Assembly: GCA_019561555.1 (NCBI GenBank)
Contig: JAHEQB010000032.1
Span: 1-52,834, forward strand
Source: Methanothermococcus sp. SCGC AD-155-C09
GTDB taxonomy: Archaea > AGJL01 > Methanococci > Methanococcales > Methanococcaceae
Reading direction: 5' to 3'
Length of the DNA stretch: 52,834 bases
Shown here piece by piece: positions 26,390-35,714 of this stretch. A model generated the notes under the pieces. It had not been told where the DNA came from, made no database searches, and saw only the letters and a program-made list of their open reading frames with translations. A program made the position numbers and the translations under genes. Numbering within the stretch: position 1 is the stretch's first letter; the number at the start of each line of letters is the position of its first letter.

Positions 26390-27103
26390 CATATAATTAG
26401 AAAATGTATTCATTATTTATTCATAACTCTAAATACTATATCCGGAGTACATTTGATCCTAGGGTTGAATATTCACTCCCACTAACAATTTACTATTCTT
26501 AAGTCTCTTTATCTAATTTATTGTCACTAATTTTACTTTTTTTCTAAAGAAATTGTAGGGGTTAATGTGATCACAAGATCTGAAGCATTATAAATATTAG
26601 GTTTTGTTATTTCAAGTCTTCAAGTCATTGTCTAGATTTCTCATCCATCACACTTATCACATCTACATAGTTTAATAATAATTTAGTAATAAAACGAATA
26701 ATAGTAGAAATTGGATAAATTGCTCCTATACCAACTGAAATTACAGGCAATCCAAAAAATTTTGCCAATCCAAGCAAAGTCATGCTGGGAATATTACCAT
26801 TAGTTAAATTCTTCCCTCCATATATAAAAAGATTACTTTTTGTAAGGAAATTTATAGTTTTTAAGATATTAGTTAACTTATAAAATTCAAAAATACGAAT
26901 TGCATCAATGATATTATAATTATTTATATGCCTTTTTTCATAATTGAAAAATCATTGTCAGCTAATACAAAAAGTTCAACATCCTCCAATTGAAGTTTAT
27001 TGGCTGATTTTTGAATTAAGTTTCCCAAAGCTTCGAATATGACATCATCTCCAGTATTTACACCTGCCCAATTTGCAATAGTAATAACAGCTTTGTGCTT
27101 CAT
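26390..27103 (-). pseudogene. Broken polysaccharide pyruvyl transferase gene
   Basis: ATG 27103 overlaps the flippase stop codon (ATGA), with GGAGGAA upstream, so this was the next operon gene. The first frame encodes ITIANWAGVNTGDDVIFEALGN and ends at a stop at 26924-26926. A shifted frame then continues with NLFIYGGKNLTNGNIPSM, LLGLAKFFGLPVISVGIGAIYP and YVDVISVMDEKSRQ, the family's GGGN, vGxGiGP and visvRDexS segments. It hits another stop near 26633, and a third frame resumes with NASDLVITLTPTI. At least two disabling shifts are present, and the C-terminal SRxHxxi signature is gone. Confidence 0.75.
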
Positions 27104-28407
27104 TTAGTATTCCTCCTTATTTGTTTAATTACTTTAATAGCTTCATATACATCCTTTTTTTCTGGAATACACTTTTCAATTAATTTCTTGCGCCTTACAA
27201 TTAAATATCTCGCTATTAAAAAGACTGTTCTCGTAATTAACGTTGCAATTGCCGCTCCAACTACTCCGTAGAAGTTAATAAAAATATAATTTAAAAAAAT
27301 ATTTAAAACTATGCTAAAGAACATTATATTCATGTTAATTTTTTGATAATTAGAAGCATCCAATATTAAACCCAATGGATAAGTAAAATAAGATAGTCCA
27401 ATAGATAATATAAGAATTTTAAAAACTTCAATTGATAAAATGTATTCGTTACCATAAACAAGAAGTATTAAAAATGGAGCTATCAAATACCCAATAATAC
27501 TTATGAGAATACCCAGAGATCCTATGGTCCAGGTATAAAATAGAGAAATTAACCTAAACTTTTCTAAATCTTTAATGTACTTTTTTGATAATGTAGGAAA
27601 AATAACAAGAGAATAAATCTGAGGTACTAGTAAGAAAATGCTTGATAGTCTGTATGCTGCATTGTAAATTCCTACATCAAAATTTCCTTTAATAAACCCT
27701 ACCATAACAGAGTCTGTATAATAATACATACCAACAAAAACCGATGATAATGCAAAAGGCCATGCTTCCTTTACAACACTTTTCCAAAATCCAAAATCAA
27801 CTTCAATCTTAGGTATTAAGAATTTCCAGAGTGTTACGATAATGTTATAACATAAGACTATAAGATTTACAGCAAGATAAATTAAAGCAAAATAGATCAC
27901 ATCAAAACCAAATTTTATCCCAACTATTGCAAAAGCCAAAAGTAGAATGCTCTGTAAAATCTGGCCAATGGATATGAATTCCATTCTTTCAAATGCTTGA
28001 TAGATATTATTAAACAGGTTACTTATTCCTGAGATGATTGTGAAAGCTGTTATTATGTATATAACCTTTTTTGTGATTTCTGGGTAACCTAAAATATTTA
28101 CAACTACAAATATAATTAAAAAGGTTAAACACCCAAAAAGCACTTTTAAAACTATCCCATTCACCAAATACTTGTCAGCCAAATTTTTATCTCTTGCAAC
28201 TTCTCTGACAGTTAGTGGATCTAAACCAAAGTTAGCAATAACTCCAACTATGCTATTTAAAGCCAGTGCAAATGCCAAAATACCATAGTTGGCCGGCCCC
28301 AGATATCTCGCAGTATACATTACATAGAAAAAACTAAATAACATACTGACTATTCTGGCCAATGAGAGTACGGATATGTTCTTTAATATTTTCTGAATTT
28401 CATTCAC
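27100..28407 (-). CDS. Oligosaccharide flippase (Wzx-like, MOP superfamily)
   Basis: This membrane protein of 435 residues with about 12-14 helices probably flips a lipid-linked oligosaccharide across the cytoplasmic membrane. The N-terminus has the polysaccharide-synthesis-family pattern: LARIVSMLFSFFYVMYTARYLGP, then ILAFALALNSI and DPLTVREVARDK. Later parts (YRLSSIFLLVPQIYSLVIFP and YLIVRRKK near the C-terminus) are typical. The start is GTG 28407 with GAGGAG upstream. Its stop overlaps the ATG of the broken pyruvyl transferase gene, so the two formed an operon. Native-looking arginine codons (AGA) set it apart from the genes at 23998-26183. Confidence 0.9.
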   Translation of the reverse strand: MNEIQKILKNISVLSLARIVSMLFSFFYVMYTARYLGPANYGILAFALALNSIVGVIANFGLDPLTVREVARDKNLADKYLVNGIVLKVLFGCLTFLIIFVVVNILGYPEITKKVIYIITAFTIISGISNLFNNIYQAFERMEFISIGQILQSILLLAFAIVGIKFGFDVIYFALIYLAVNLIVLCYNIIVTLWKFLIPKIEVDFGFWKSVVKEAWPFALSSVFVGMYYYTDSVMVGFIKGNFDVGIYNAAYRLSSIFLLVPQIYSLVIFPTLSKKYIKDLEKFRLISLFYTWTIGSLGILISIIGYLIAPFLILLVYGNEYILSIEVFKILILSIGLSYFTYPLGLILDASNYQKINMNIMFFSIVLNIFLNYIFINFYGVVGAAIATLITRTVFLIARYLIVRRKKLIEKCIPEKKDVYEAIKVIKQIRRNTK

Positions 28408-28525
28408 ATTACATCTCCTCTCTGAAAGTTGCCATGTTCTTAAATAAATAACTTTTTAAACTTCACAGACTTTGTAAAGGGCAATTACCCCCATCAAGAT
28501 ATTTTGTAAGCCGAGTGTTGCAAGT

Positions 28526-28786
28526 TATAGTTAAGTGCATAACACTATCTTTGACCCATAACCATAAAATAAATAATATAATAAAAGGAAAATATATTAA
28601 TAAAGAGGAATACTTTAAGTCCCCATCTTAGATTAATATGAAATTTTCATAGTAAATCCTGTAAAGAGTACTTTTCTTCAGTATTCAAGAGTATTGAGGA
28701 TAATAATAAAGGATTTGTAATTTTTAGATATTTATTCCCCTTTAAATTTATTAAAATCTTTTTTATTTTTCCATTTTATTTTTTTA
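28526..28786 (-). repeat. Dispersed hairpin element, copy 8
   Basis: The end TATAGTTAAGTGCATAACAC lies at 28526. The core at 28615-28720 is TAAGTCCCCATCTTAG, then ATTTTCATAGTAAATCC and CTTCAGTATTCAAGAGTATT. The far arm is truncated where copy 9 begins, so the two are in tandem. Confidence 0.55.
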
Positions 28787-28788
28787 AT

Positions 28789-29077
28789 TATAGTCAAGCA
28801 CATAATAATTTAAACTATTATGGATATAGGATCGCATACTTAAAGGGTTTCCTCTGGACATTCAGTGCTTAGGGATGTAGGGGGAAGGGGGTAGGTTATG
28901 GGATTTCTACTTTTTAGGTATTTACTTTTCTTTATTTCTTTAAAAATTTAATTTTTTCCTATGTTTTAAGATTTATATTATTTTAATTTTATTTTTTTAA
29001 TTTTTAATTTATTTTTAATTATTTTTTTGAAACTAAGGTTTTTGTTATATTAATAAATAGTTTTGTTCATAGATATA
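28789..29077 (-). repeat. Dispersed hairpin element, copy 9 (best preserved)
   Basis: It is complete at 289 bp. The left end is TATAGTCAAGCACATAAT. The core at 28840-28925 reads AAAGGGTTTCCTCTGGACAT, then TCAGTGCTTAGGGATGTAGG and GGGATTTCTACTTTTTAGG. A T-rich arm follows, then GAAACTAAGGTTTTTG and the right end AATAGTTTTGTTCATAGATATA. It gives the reference structure for the family. Confidence 0.7.
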
Positions 29078-29101
29078 ATATAAAAAAACTATAATAAATA
29101 A

Positions 29102-29662
29102 CTATTTAAAAACCTCTCCCCTCTCACCCAACTCCTTCAAAGTAGGCCATTTTTTATCCCTCTCAGAAAGGATAGGATCATCTATGGGCCATTCTATGGA
29201 AATATCCTCATCCTTCCAAATTAACCCTCCCTCGTACTCTGGAGCGTAAATGTTATCTACTTTGTAGGTTACCTCTGCTAAATCACTTAAAACTAAGAAT
29301 CCATGGGCAAAGCCCCTTGGGATATATAGCATATACTTATTATATTCAGATAAAATTACTCCCACATACTTACCAAAGGTTGGAGAATCTTTCCTTAAAT
29401 CAACTGCAACATCGTAGATAACTCCCCTTATACATCTAACTATCTTGGCCTGGGCATAGGGTTCCCTTTGAAAGTGTAATCCCCTTAAAACCCCATAACT
29501 TGATCTTGAATGATTGTCCTGAAGGAACTCCCCCTTTATGCCTGCCTCTTCAAAATCCTTCTTTTTATAGGTTTCCACAAAAAATCCCCTTTCATCTCCA
29601 AATACCTTTGGTTTTATGAGCATTACATCTGGTATTTTCATCCTCTTAAATTCAAAGGGCAT
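29102..29662 (-). CDS. rfbC: dTDP-4-dehydrorhamnose 3,5-epimerase
   Basis: This is the third enzyme of dTDP-L-rhamnose synthesis, a cupin that epimerises C3 and C5 of dTDP-4-keto-6-deoxyglucose. Seen are KVFGDERGFFVETY, LQDNHSRSSYGVLRGLHFQ (substrate and catalytic His), VRCIRGVIYDVAVDLRK (catalytic Asp), IPRGFAHGFLVLSD and YKVDNIYAPEYEGGLIWKD. Length 186 is normal. Its ATG overlaps the rfbD stop by one base (TAATG), so translation is coupled. It is the last gene of the rfbA-B-D-C operon. Confidence 0.95.
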   Translation of the reverse strand: MPFEFKRMKIPDVMLIKPKVFGDERGFFVETYKKKDFEEAGIKGEFLQDNHSRSSYGVLRGLHFQREPYAQAKIVRCIRGVIYDVAVDLRKDSPTFGKYVGVILSEYNKYMLYIPRGFAHGFLVLSDLAEVTYKVDNIYAPEYEGGLIWKDEDISIEWPIDDPILSERDKKWPTLKELGERGEVFK

Positions 29663-30549
29663 TATATCACCATTTCCTTTAGATCCTTTAGGGATTCTTC
29701 AAGGCTTTTTAATTTTATATTTAATTTTTCCTGTATCTTGGTATTATTGAGAGAGGTATCCTTTGGTCTTTTAGCCTTCCATCCTAAATCACTACTTTTT
29801 ATGGGATTTATCAATTCCCTATCAAATCCAAATATTTTAGCAACCTTGAGGGCAAATTCATATCTACTAACCTTCTCCCCTCCCCCAAAATGGTATAACC
29901 CCCTTATGTCCTTTTCATAGATTTTAAATATGCCCTCTGTAAGTTCATGTACGTAGGTTGGAGTATTCCATTGATCAATAACAGCGTTTATCTCTTTACC
30001 CCCCTTCAAACCCTTCAACACCCATGTAAAGAAGTTGTCCTTTACTGGACTGAAGCAGTAGGGAACAGATATTCTAAGAATGGTTATATCCTCGTAATTT
30101 AAATTATTTAGAATAATCTCTCCCTGGGCCTTGGCCCATCCGTAATAATTTATGGGATTTATACTATCTTCCTCAGTATAGTTTCCCTTTTCACCATCAA
30201 AAACATAATCTGTTGATATATGGCATAGGGGAATGTTTAAATCCCTACATACTTCTCCAAGGTATCCTGGAGCAAGGGCATTGGTTTTATAGGCCAACTC
30301 CCTTTTATCCTCACATAGATCCACATTTGTTATTGCTGCAGTATTTACAACGAAGTCGGGAGATATTTTATTGACAGTTTCAAACAACCTCTCCCTGTTG
30401 GTAATATCTAAGAGATATTTGGGAATATTTTTAAAATAACCCTTATCACTTCTTGTGATAATATGAACATCATAGTTTAAGTTCTGAAACTTATTAATAA
30501 GTTCATATCCTATCATACCTAAACCGATTATTAAAATCCTCTCAGGCAT
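29662..30549 (-). CDS. rfbD: dTDP-4-dehydrorhamnose reductase
   Basis: This is the last enzyme of dTDP-L-rhamnose synthesis, an NAD(P)H-dependent reductase. Seen are the nucleotide motif ILIIGLGMIGYEL (GxGxxG form in place of the usual GxxGQLG), VVNTAAITNVDLCE, the catalytic HISTDYVFDGEKGNYTEED and YYGWAKAQGE (Tyr and Lys), and LRISVPYCFS. It is 295 residues. It follows rfbB by six bases and overlaps rfbC by one. The altered first glycine motif is seen in many archaeal members and need not affect function. Confidence 0.93.
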   Translation of the reverse strand: MPERILIIGLGMIGYELINKFQNLNYDVHIITRSDKGYFKNIPKYLLDITNRERLFETVNKISPDFVVNTAAITNVDLCEDKRELAYKTNALAPGYLGEVCRDLNIPLCHISTDYVFDGEKGNYTEEDSINPINYYGWAKAQGEIILNNLNYEDITILRISVPYCFSPVKDNFFTWVLKGLKGGKEINAVIDQWNTPTYVHELTEGIFKIYEKDIRGLYHFGGGEKVSRYEFALKVAKIFGFDRELINPIKSSDLGWKAKRPKDTSLNNTKIQEKLNIKLKSLEESLKDLKEMVI

Positions 30550-30555
30550 AAATAT

Positions 30556-31551
30556 TCACCACCTTAGTTTCCAGGGAGTTGGATGAAGGACTCTCTCATC
30601 AACAAGGGGTTCCCACCACCATTTATTGTCTAGATACCATTGGACAGTGTTTTTTATGCCCTCTTCAAAGGAGTACCTTGCTTTCCATCCCAACTCCCCT
30701 ATCTTTGAGGAATCCAAACTGTACCTAACATCATGGCCAGGCCTATCCTCAACGTACTCTATCAAATCTAAAGGTTTATCCAACAGTTTCAATATTAATT
30801 TTACAACTTCAATATTCTTTTTTTCACAGTTTGATGAGATGTTGTATATCTCCCTACTAGCCCCCTTATTTATAACAACATCTATACCTCTACAGTGATC
30901 TAAAACATATAACCAATCCCTTACATTATCTCCCCTACCATAGATTGGAATACTTAAATTCTTCATTGCCCTTATAATGGTCTTTGGTATTAACTTCTCA
31001 GGAAATTGATAGGGACCATAGTTATTTGTACATCTTGTTATCTTTACATCTAAGTTATAGGTTCTACCATATCCTAAAACTAACATATCCCCTCCAGCCT
31101 TACTTGCAGAGTAGGGGGAGGATGGTATTAATCTATCATTCTCTTTAAAGGAGCCCTCCTCAATATCCCCATATACCTCATCTGTACTTATATGGATAAA
31201 ATTAACCTCTGGGTTATACTTTCTTATGGACTCCAATAGGGTATATACACCAATTATATTACTCTCTATAAAGGTATATGGGTTGGATATACTTCTATCT
31301 ACGTGGGTCTCTGCTGCAAAATTTACAAGGATATCTATACCTTTAACAACTTCTGAAAGTAATTCAAAATCTGTAATATCCCCTTTAATAAATGAATACC
31401 TATCACTATCAACGTTCCTCAGGTTTTCCAGGTTGGATCCATATCCTAATTTATCTAAATTGATTATCTCTAAATCCCCATACTTCTCTAACATATACCT
31501 TATAAAATTACTCCCTATAAATCCTGCTCCTCCAGTAACTAACACCTTCAT
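30556..31551 (-). CDS. rfbB: dTDP-glucose 4,6-dehydratase
   Basis: This is the second enzyme of the pathway: NAD-dependent conversion of dTDP-glucose to dTDP-4-keto-6-deoxyglucose. Seen are VTGGAGFIGSNFIRYML, NFAAETHVDRSI, the catalytic ISTDEVYGDIEEG (Thr-Asp-Glu), SPYSASKAGGDMLV (YxxxK), TRCTNNYGPYQFPEKLIP and RDWLYVLDHC. The start ATG 31551 follows TTGGTGAAAA; upstream in-frame TTG and GTG codons lie in the ribosome binding site. Length is 331 residues. It is separated by about 90 bp from rfbA on the same strand. Confidence 0.95.
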   Translation of the reverse strand: MKVLVTGGAGFIGSNFIRYMLEKYGDLEIINLDKLGYGSNLENLRNVDSDRYSFIKGDITDFELLSEVVKGIDILVNFAAETHVDRSISNPYTFIESNIIGVYTLLESIRKYNPEVNFIHISTDEVYGDIEEGSFKENDRLIPSSPYSASKAGGDMLVLGYGRTYNLDVKITRCTNNYGPYQFPEKLIPKTIIRAMKNLSIPIYGRGDNVRDWLYVLDHCRGIDVVINKGASREIYNISSNCEKKNIEVVKLILKLLDKPLDLIEYVEDRPGHDVRYSLDSSKIGELGWKARYSFEEGIKNTVQWYLDNKWWWEPLVDERVLHPTPWKLRW

Positions 31552-31643
31552 ATTTTTCACCAAAAATTAAAAAATTTCGAATAAATAATTAATATTAAAT
31601 AGTCAATACTTTATAAAAATAATAAAAGTATAAAAATAAATAA

Positions 31644-32522
31644 TTAAAACTCCTCCCCTATCCTTTTTAGGTATCTTCCATACTCTGTTTTCATCAGGGA
31701 TTTAGCGAGTTTTAATAGATCCCCTTTACTTATCCACCCGTTTCTATATGCAATCTCCTCAATACACCCTACCATCAATCCCATTCTGTTCTCAATAGCC
31801 TCAATGAAATTACTTGTTTCCAAAAGACTCTCATGGGTACCAGCATCAAACCATGCCGTGCCCCTAGGTAGTAGTTTCACTTTTAATTTCTTTCTCCTTA
31901 GATACTCGTTATTAACATCTGTAATTTCCAATTCCCCTCTCCAAGAGGGCTTTACATTCTTGGCTATCTCCACTACATGGTTATCGTAGAAATAAAGTCC
32001 TATCACTGCGTAATTAGATGGAGGATCCTTTGGTTTCTCTATTATCCCTTTTACATTCCTATCCTTGTCAAACTCAACCACCCCGTATCTCTCAGGATCC
32101 TTTACATACTGTCCAAATACCACGGCCCCTCCCTCCTTATATACCACTTCCTTTGCCTTCAGAAGAAACTCTGTTAAACCACTGCCGTAGAGAATGTTAT
32201 CCCCAAGTATTAAACATACACTATCCTCCCCAATGAAATCCTCACCTATAATAAAGGCCTCAGCAAGCCCCCTTGGTTCTGCCTGCTCTCTGTATTCTAT
32301 ATTTATCCCAATGTGCCTACCATCCCCTAAAAGTTTTTTATACCTATGTAAATCCTCAGGGGTGGTTATTATTAGAATATCCCTTATTTTTGAGAGTATC
32401 AATATGGATAGGGAATAGTATATCATAGGTTTATTATATATGGGCATTAGATGTTTATTACCTGCATAGGTTATGGGATATAGCCTTGTTCCAGAACCTC
32501 CTGCCAAAATAATACCTTTCAC
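31644..32522 (-). CDS. rfbA: Glucose-1-phosphate thymidylyltransferase
   Basis: This is the first enzyme of dTDP-L-rhamnose synthesis, joining glucose-1-phosphate to dTTP. Seen are the signature [41 protein letters not shown] (metal-binding Asp), [32 protein letters not shown] and [16 protein letters not shown], all typical of RmlA. The start is taken as GTG 32522, giving the classic MKGIILAGG beginning, with GGTGAT at 32527-32532 upstream; another GTG at 32531 is inside that site. Length 292. It heads the rfb operon and faces ManC across an 860-bp spacer full of repeats. Confidence 0.95.
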   Translation of the reverse strand: MKGIILAGGSGTRLYPITYAGNKHLMPIYNKPMIYYSLSILILSKIRDILIITTPEDLHRYKKLLGDGRHIGINIEYREQAEPRGLAEAFIIGEDFIGEDSVCLILGDNILYGSGLTEFLLKAKEVVYKEGGAVVFGQYVKDPERYGVVEFDKDRNVKGIIEKPKDPPSNYAVIGLYFYDNHVVEIAKNVKPSWRGELEITDVNNEYLRRKKLKVKLLPRGTAWFDAGTHESLLETSNFIEAIENRMGLMVGCIEEIAYRNGWISKGDLLKLAKSLMKTEYGRYLKRIGEEF

Positions 32523-32725
32523 TAATATCACCTGTAATAATATATTTTTTATAGAATAAATTTTTATATAAATGTAGTATATAAATAATAACTAAATATA
32601 TAAACAATATATACCTATATTTGTATATAAAAATTAATAAGATATACCTTTAAAATTTTTATTTATATTTTTAATTTATAATTTTTATTTTATTATTTTT
32701 CCATTATTATATACTCCTTGTAATT

Positions 32726-33023
32726 TATAATTACGAACAAAACTATCTATAGTAAATAAAAAGCCTTAGTTCCAAAAATAATTAAAAAAATTATAAAAAT
32801 ATTAAAATTATAAAAATAAAATAATAATTTAAAAATAATTAAAAAAATAAAATGGAAAATAAAGGATAATCTATAGATGATTTAAGATTTTAAAATATTT
32901 AAGAGGAAGTAATTTATAATAATCTAAGATAGGGATTTAAAGTATTTATATTGTTAATACTTAATTCCCCTATATTTCTATTATGTTTAGATTACAAGTT
33001 TAAAATATTTGTGCATAACTATA
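32726..33023 (+). repeat. Dispersed hairpin element, copy 10 (core deleted)
   Basis: It has the left end AATTACGAACAAAACTAT, the arm mark AAGCCTTAGTTCC and the right end AAAATATTTGTGCATAACTATA at about 33002-33023. The hairpin core is absent: the arms join near 32910 at AAGAGGAAGT, followed by AATCTAAGATAGGGAT. It is useful for separating core from arms. Confidence 0.6.
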
Positions 33024-33044
33024 ATTAAAATAAAATTATTATAA

Positions 33045-33348
33045 AATTTTCTATAATATAAAAATAATAGTAATTAAAAATAGAAAAAAACCTTAAGAAT
33101 AATAAAAAATAAATTAAAATATCTAAAAAGGGAGAATCACATAAAAAGTAAATCCTGTAATCTATTCTCCACGAATGCTCCTAAGAACTGAGAGAGCAGG
33201 GAGAATTTCTTTACAGAATAAATTAATAATTTAATAGGTTAAAGTAGGAAATTAAAGTATTTCTCTTTAATTGTTCTATATTTTTAATTATTTTTATTAT
33301 ATTATTTTTTTATAGATTATTAGTTTAAAATAATGACTTTGACTATAA
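33045..33348 (+). repeat. Dispersed hairpin element, copy 11
   Basis: It follows copy 10 directly. The core at 33125-33220 reads CACATAAAAAGTAAATCCTG, then ATGCTCCTAAGAACTGAGAG and AGGGAGAATTTC. The right end at 33318-33348 is TTTAAAATAATGACTTTGACTATA shortened by decay (18 or more matching bases). It ends 40 bp before manC, so the manC promoter lies in or at the element's edge. Confidence 0.6.
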
Positions 33349-33388
33349 TTTATAATAAAACTTTAAATCATATAAAACTGGTGAAACT

Positions 33389-34780
33389 ATGAAATCCATA
33401 ATACTGGCAGGGGGAGTAGGAAGTAGATTGTGGCCCCTAAGTAGGAAGTACTTCCCAAAGCAATTTATAAAATTCGATACCTTTAATAGATCCCTCTTCC
33501 AAATGACCTTTGAAAGATGTTTAAAACTAAGTGAGGATTTAAATGATATCTATGTAGTTACCAATGAATTACATAAGTTCCATGTTATGGGGCAAGTTGA
33601 AGAACTTGGATATATTGATTTCAACGAGGAAAATATATTAATAGAACCTGAGGGCAAAAATACCCTTCCAGCAATATATTATGGAGTAAAAAGTATAAAG
33701 GAAAAAGAAGGGAGTGATTGTACAGTTGGAGTGTTTCCCTCTGATCATCTAATAGATAGGGAGAATGAAGGGGAATTTATAAATACCATAAATAAAGGGG
33801 CAGACATAGTAGAGGATTACCTGATAACCTTTGGTATAACCCCTACAAAACCCCATACAGGATACGGTTATATAAAACCCTCAAAGGAACTTAAAGACAT
33901 AGGATATGTTGTAGAAGAGTTTAAAGAAAAGCCAGATTTAGAAACTGCAAAAAAATATGTAAATAATGGCTACTTATGGAATAGTGGAATGTTTTTATTC
34001 AATACTGATCTATTTGAAGAGGAGTTAAAAAAACACTGCCCCCAGGTATATGATGCCTTTAAATTGAAGGATATAAAGGAAATATATTCCAAGGTACCTG
34101 ATATATCCATAGATTATGGCATTATGGAGAAGTCAGATAGGGTAGGGGTTATTCCCCTTAATATAAAATGGAATGACTTAGGTAGTTTTGATGCCTTCTA
34201 TGATGAATTTAAAGGAGATAATAATGGAAACATTCTATTCAATGAGAGTATAGCATTAAATTCAAAGAATAATCTTGTAAAATCTAATAAAGACAAATTA
34301 ATTTCCTTAATAGATGTGGATAATCTCATTGTGGTGGATACAAAGGATGCCCTAATGATATGTAAGAGGGAAAGTTCCCAGAGAATAAAGGAAGTATTCA
34401 ATAAATTAAAGGGAAAAAATGACGAGAGGGTACTTTACCACAAGACAGTTTATAGGCCATGGGGATCCTATACAGTACTAGAGGAGAATATGTTTTATAA
34501 GATAAAGAGGATAAAGGTACTCCCTGGAAAAAAATTAAGTTATCAACTTCACCACCATAGAAGTGAGCATTGGATAGTGGTTAAGGGTATGGCAAAGGTT
34601 GTAGTAGAGGGTAAGGAGTACTTCCTTAGAAATGGAGAGAGTACCTTTGTTAAAAGTGGATTAAAGCATAGGTTGGAAAATCCTGGTATAATACCCTTGG
34701 AGGTTATTGAGGTTCAGATCGGTGAGTACTTAGGAGAGGATGATATAGTTAGAATAGAGGATGAATGGGGTAGAAATTAG
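33389..34780 (+). CDS. manC: Bifunctional mannose-1-phosphate guanylyltransferase / mannose-6-phosphate isomerase
   Basis: This makes GDP-mannose from mannose-1-phosphate and GTP, and the C-terminal cupin interconverts fructose-6-phosphate and mannose-6-phosphate. The N-terminal domain has SIILAGGVGSRLWPLSRKYFPKQF, GVFPSDHLI and EEFKEKPD. The type II PMI cupin from about residue 345 has VYRPWGSYTVLEE, YQLHHHRSEHWIVVKG (metal ligands) and HRLENPG. It is 463 residues, normal for AlgA/ManC. GGTGAAACT precedes the ATG. It feeds Gmd at 12028 and probably mannosyl transferases. The next gene follows eight bases later. Confidence 0.94.
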   Translation: MKSIILAGGVGSRLWPLSRKYFPKQFIKFDTFNRSLFQMTFERCLKLSEDLNDIYVVTNELHKFHVMGQVEELGYIDFNEENILIEPEGKNTLPAIYYGVKSIKEKEGSDCTVGVFPSDHLIDRENEGEFINTINKGADIVEDYLITFGITPTKPHTGYGYIKPSKELKDIGYVVEEFKEKPDLETAKKYVNNGYLWNSGMFLFNTDLFEEELKKHCPQVYDAFKLKDIKEIYSKVPDISIDYGIMEKSDRVGVIPLNIKWNDLGSFDAFYDEFKGDNNGNILFNESIALNSKNNLVKSNKDKLISLIDVDNLIVVDTKDALMICKRESSQRIKEVFNKLKGKNDERVLYHKTVYRPWGSYTVLEENMFYKIKRIKVLPGKKLSYQLHHHRSEHWIVVKGMAKVVVEGKEYFLRNGESTFVKSGLKHRLENPGIIPLEVIEVQIGEYLGEDDIVRIEDEWGRN

Positions 34781-34788
34781 GTGAATAG

Positions 34789-35319
34789 ATGGTCAATAAG
34801 ATAAATAAAAAATCCTTGGAATACATATTAACTGTTTTATTGGGAATACTACTTATATCCTCAATTTTTTTAACTGTATATCTAATCTACACTCCAAAGG
34901 TTGGAGCGAGATTCACTGAATTCTATATATTAAATGAAGATTATAAGGCATACGATTACCCAGCAAACCCCTATGTAAATAAATCAAATATTCTAATAAT
35001 AGGAGTTAGAAACTATGAATACAAGCCCCAAAACTATAGAGTTTGGGTATTTCTATCTAATAAAACCTATGATTATAACTATAGCCTTAATATAACTCCA
35101 GAGGATAGATGGAATGGTACTTTAAGTTATAATACTTCACTTACAAGGGAGATATTCCTAAGACATAATGAAACAATATTCATTCCCTTAAATTTTACAG
35201 TGGATTCCATAGGAAAACATAAAATTGTATTCGTTCTAAGTATTAACAATAGCAATAAAGTATATAGAAGTCTTCACCTTTGGGTAAATGTATCAGAGCC
35301 CCCTAAGGATTTAATATAA
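34789..35319 (+). CDS. Membrane-anchored protein with a DUF1616-type outer domain
   Basis: This 176-residue protein has one N-terminal membrane helix (YILTVLLGILLISSIFLTVYL) and a beta-rich outer domain that begins GARFTEFYILNEDYKAYDYP, the start typical of the soluble C-terminal part of DUF1616 proteins. That domain holds several N-glycosylation sequons (NKT, NYS, NGT, NTS, NET, NFT, NVS), consistent with a cell-surface location. It lacks the four-helix membrane block of full DUF1616 proteins. The start ATG follows AGGTGAA, and it is probably co-transcribed with manC. Function is unknown. Confidence 0.75.
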   Translation: MVNKINKKSLEYILTVLLGILLISSIFLTVYLIYTPKVGARFTEFYILNEDYKAYDYPANPYVNKSNILIIGVRNYEYKPQNYRVWVFLSNKTYDYNYSLNITPEDRWNGTLSYNTSLTREIFLRHNETIFIPLNFTVDSIGKHKIVFVLSINNSNKVYRSLHLWVNVSEPPKDLI

Positions 35320-35504
35320 ATAATAGATGGATAAATAAAAAATAAAATAATTAATATAAAAAATAAAAAAAATAATAAGAATTTAAAAAAATTAAATATA
35401 GGTATAATACAAATTATTTCTTAAAAAAATATTATAAAGAATAAAAATGAATAAAGAATAAAAAATAAATAGAAAAATAAAGGAGTTTAAAAAGGAATTT
35501 ATAA

Positions 35505-35700
35505 AATAATAAAACATCTAAGAAGAAGGAATAGGGAGATAGAAACCTCAAAAAAGAAAAGAGCACTTAAAAGACTTATTTATATGGCACCCCATAGAGA
35601 GATGAGTATTAAAAAGTAGCAGACTCAATAGATGTTAAAAATGAGGCCAATTAACCTAAGAAGTATGTAAAAAGATTATAAGATTTATTAAATAGCATAA
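35505..35700 (+). pseudogene. Decayed IS630-type orfA N-terminus
   Basis: A frame reads IIKHLRRRNREIETSKKKRA, then LKRLIYMAPHREMSIKK, a stop, and in a shifted frame ADSIDVKNEA. This parallels VIKHLSEEELNRKIREQKDA and the helix-turn-helix of the intact orfA at 1682, but is divergent, so it comes from a different IS630 relative. No catalytic half remains. Confidence 0.6.
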
Positions 35701-35714
35701 AATAATTTATAAAA

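Noticed and set aside
28840-28925. Hairpin core considered as a riboswitch or T-box leader
   Set aside because: The element lies downstream of genes as often as upstream, in both orientations, and matches no known aptamer that I recognise.
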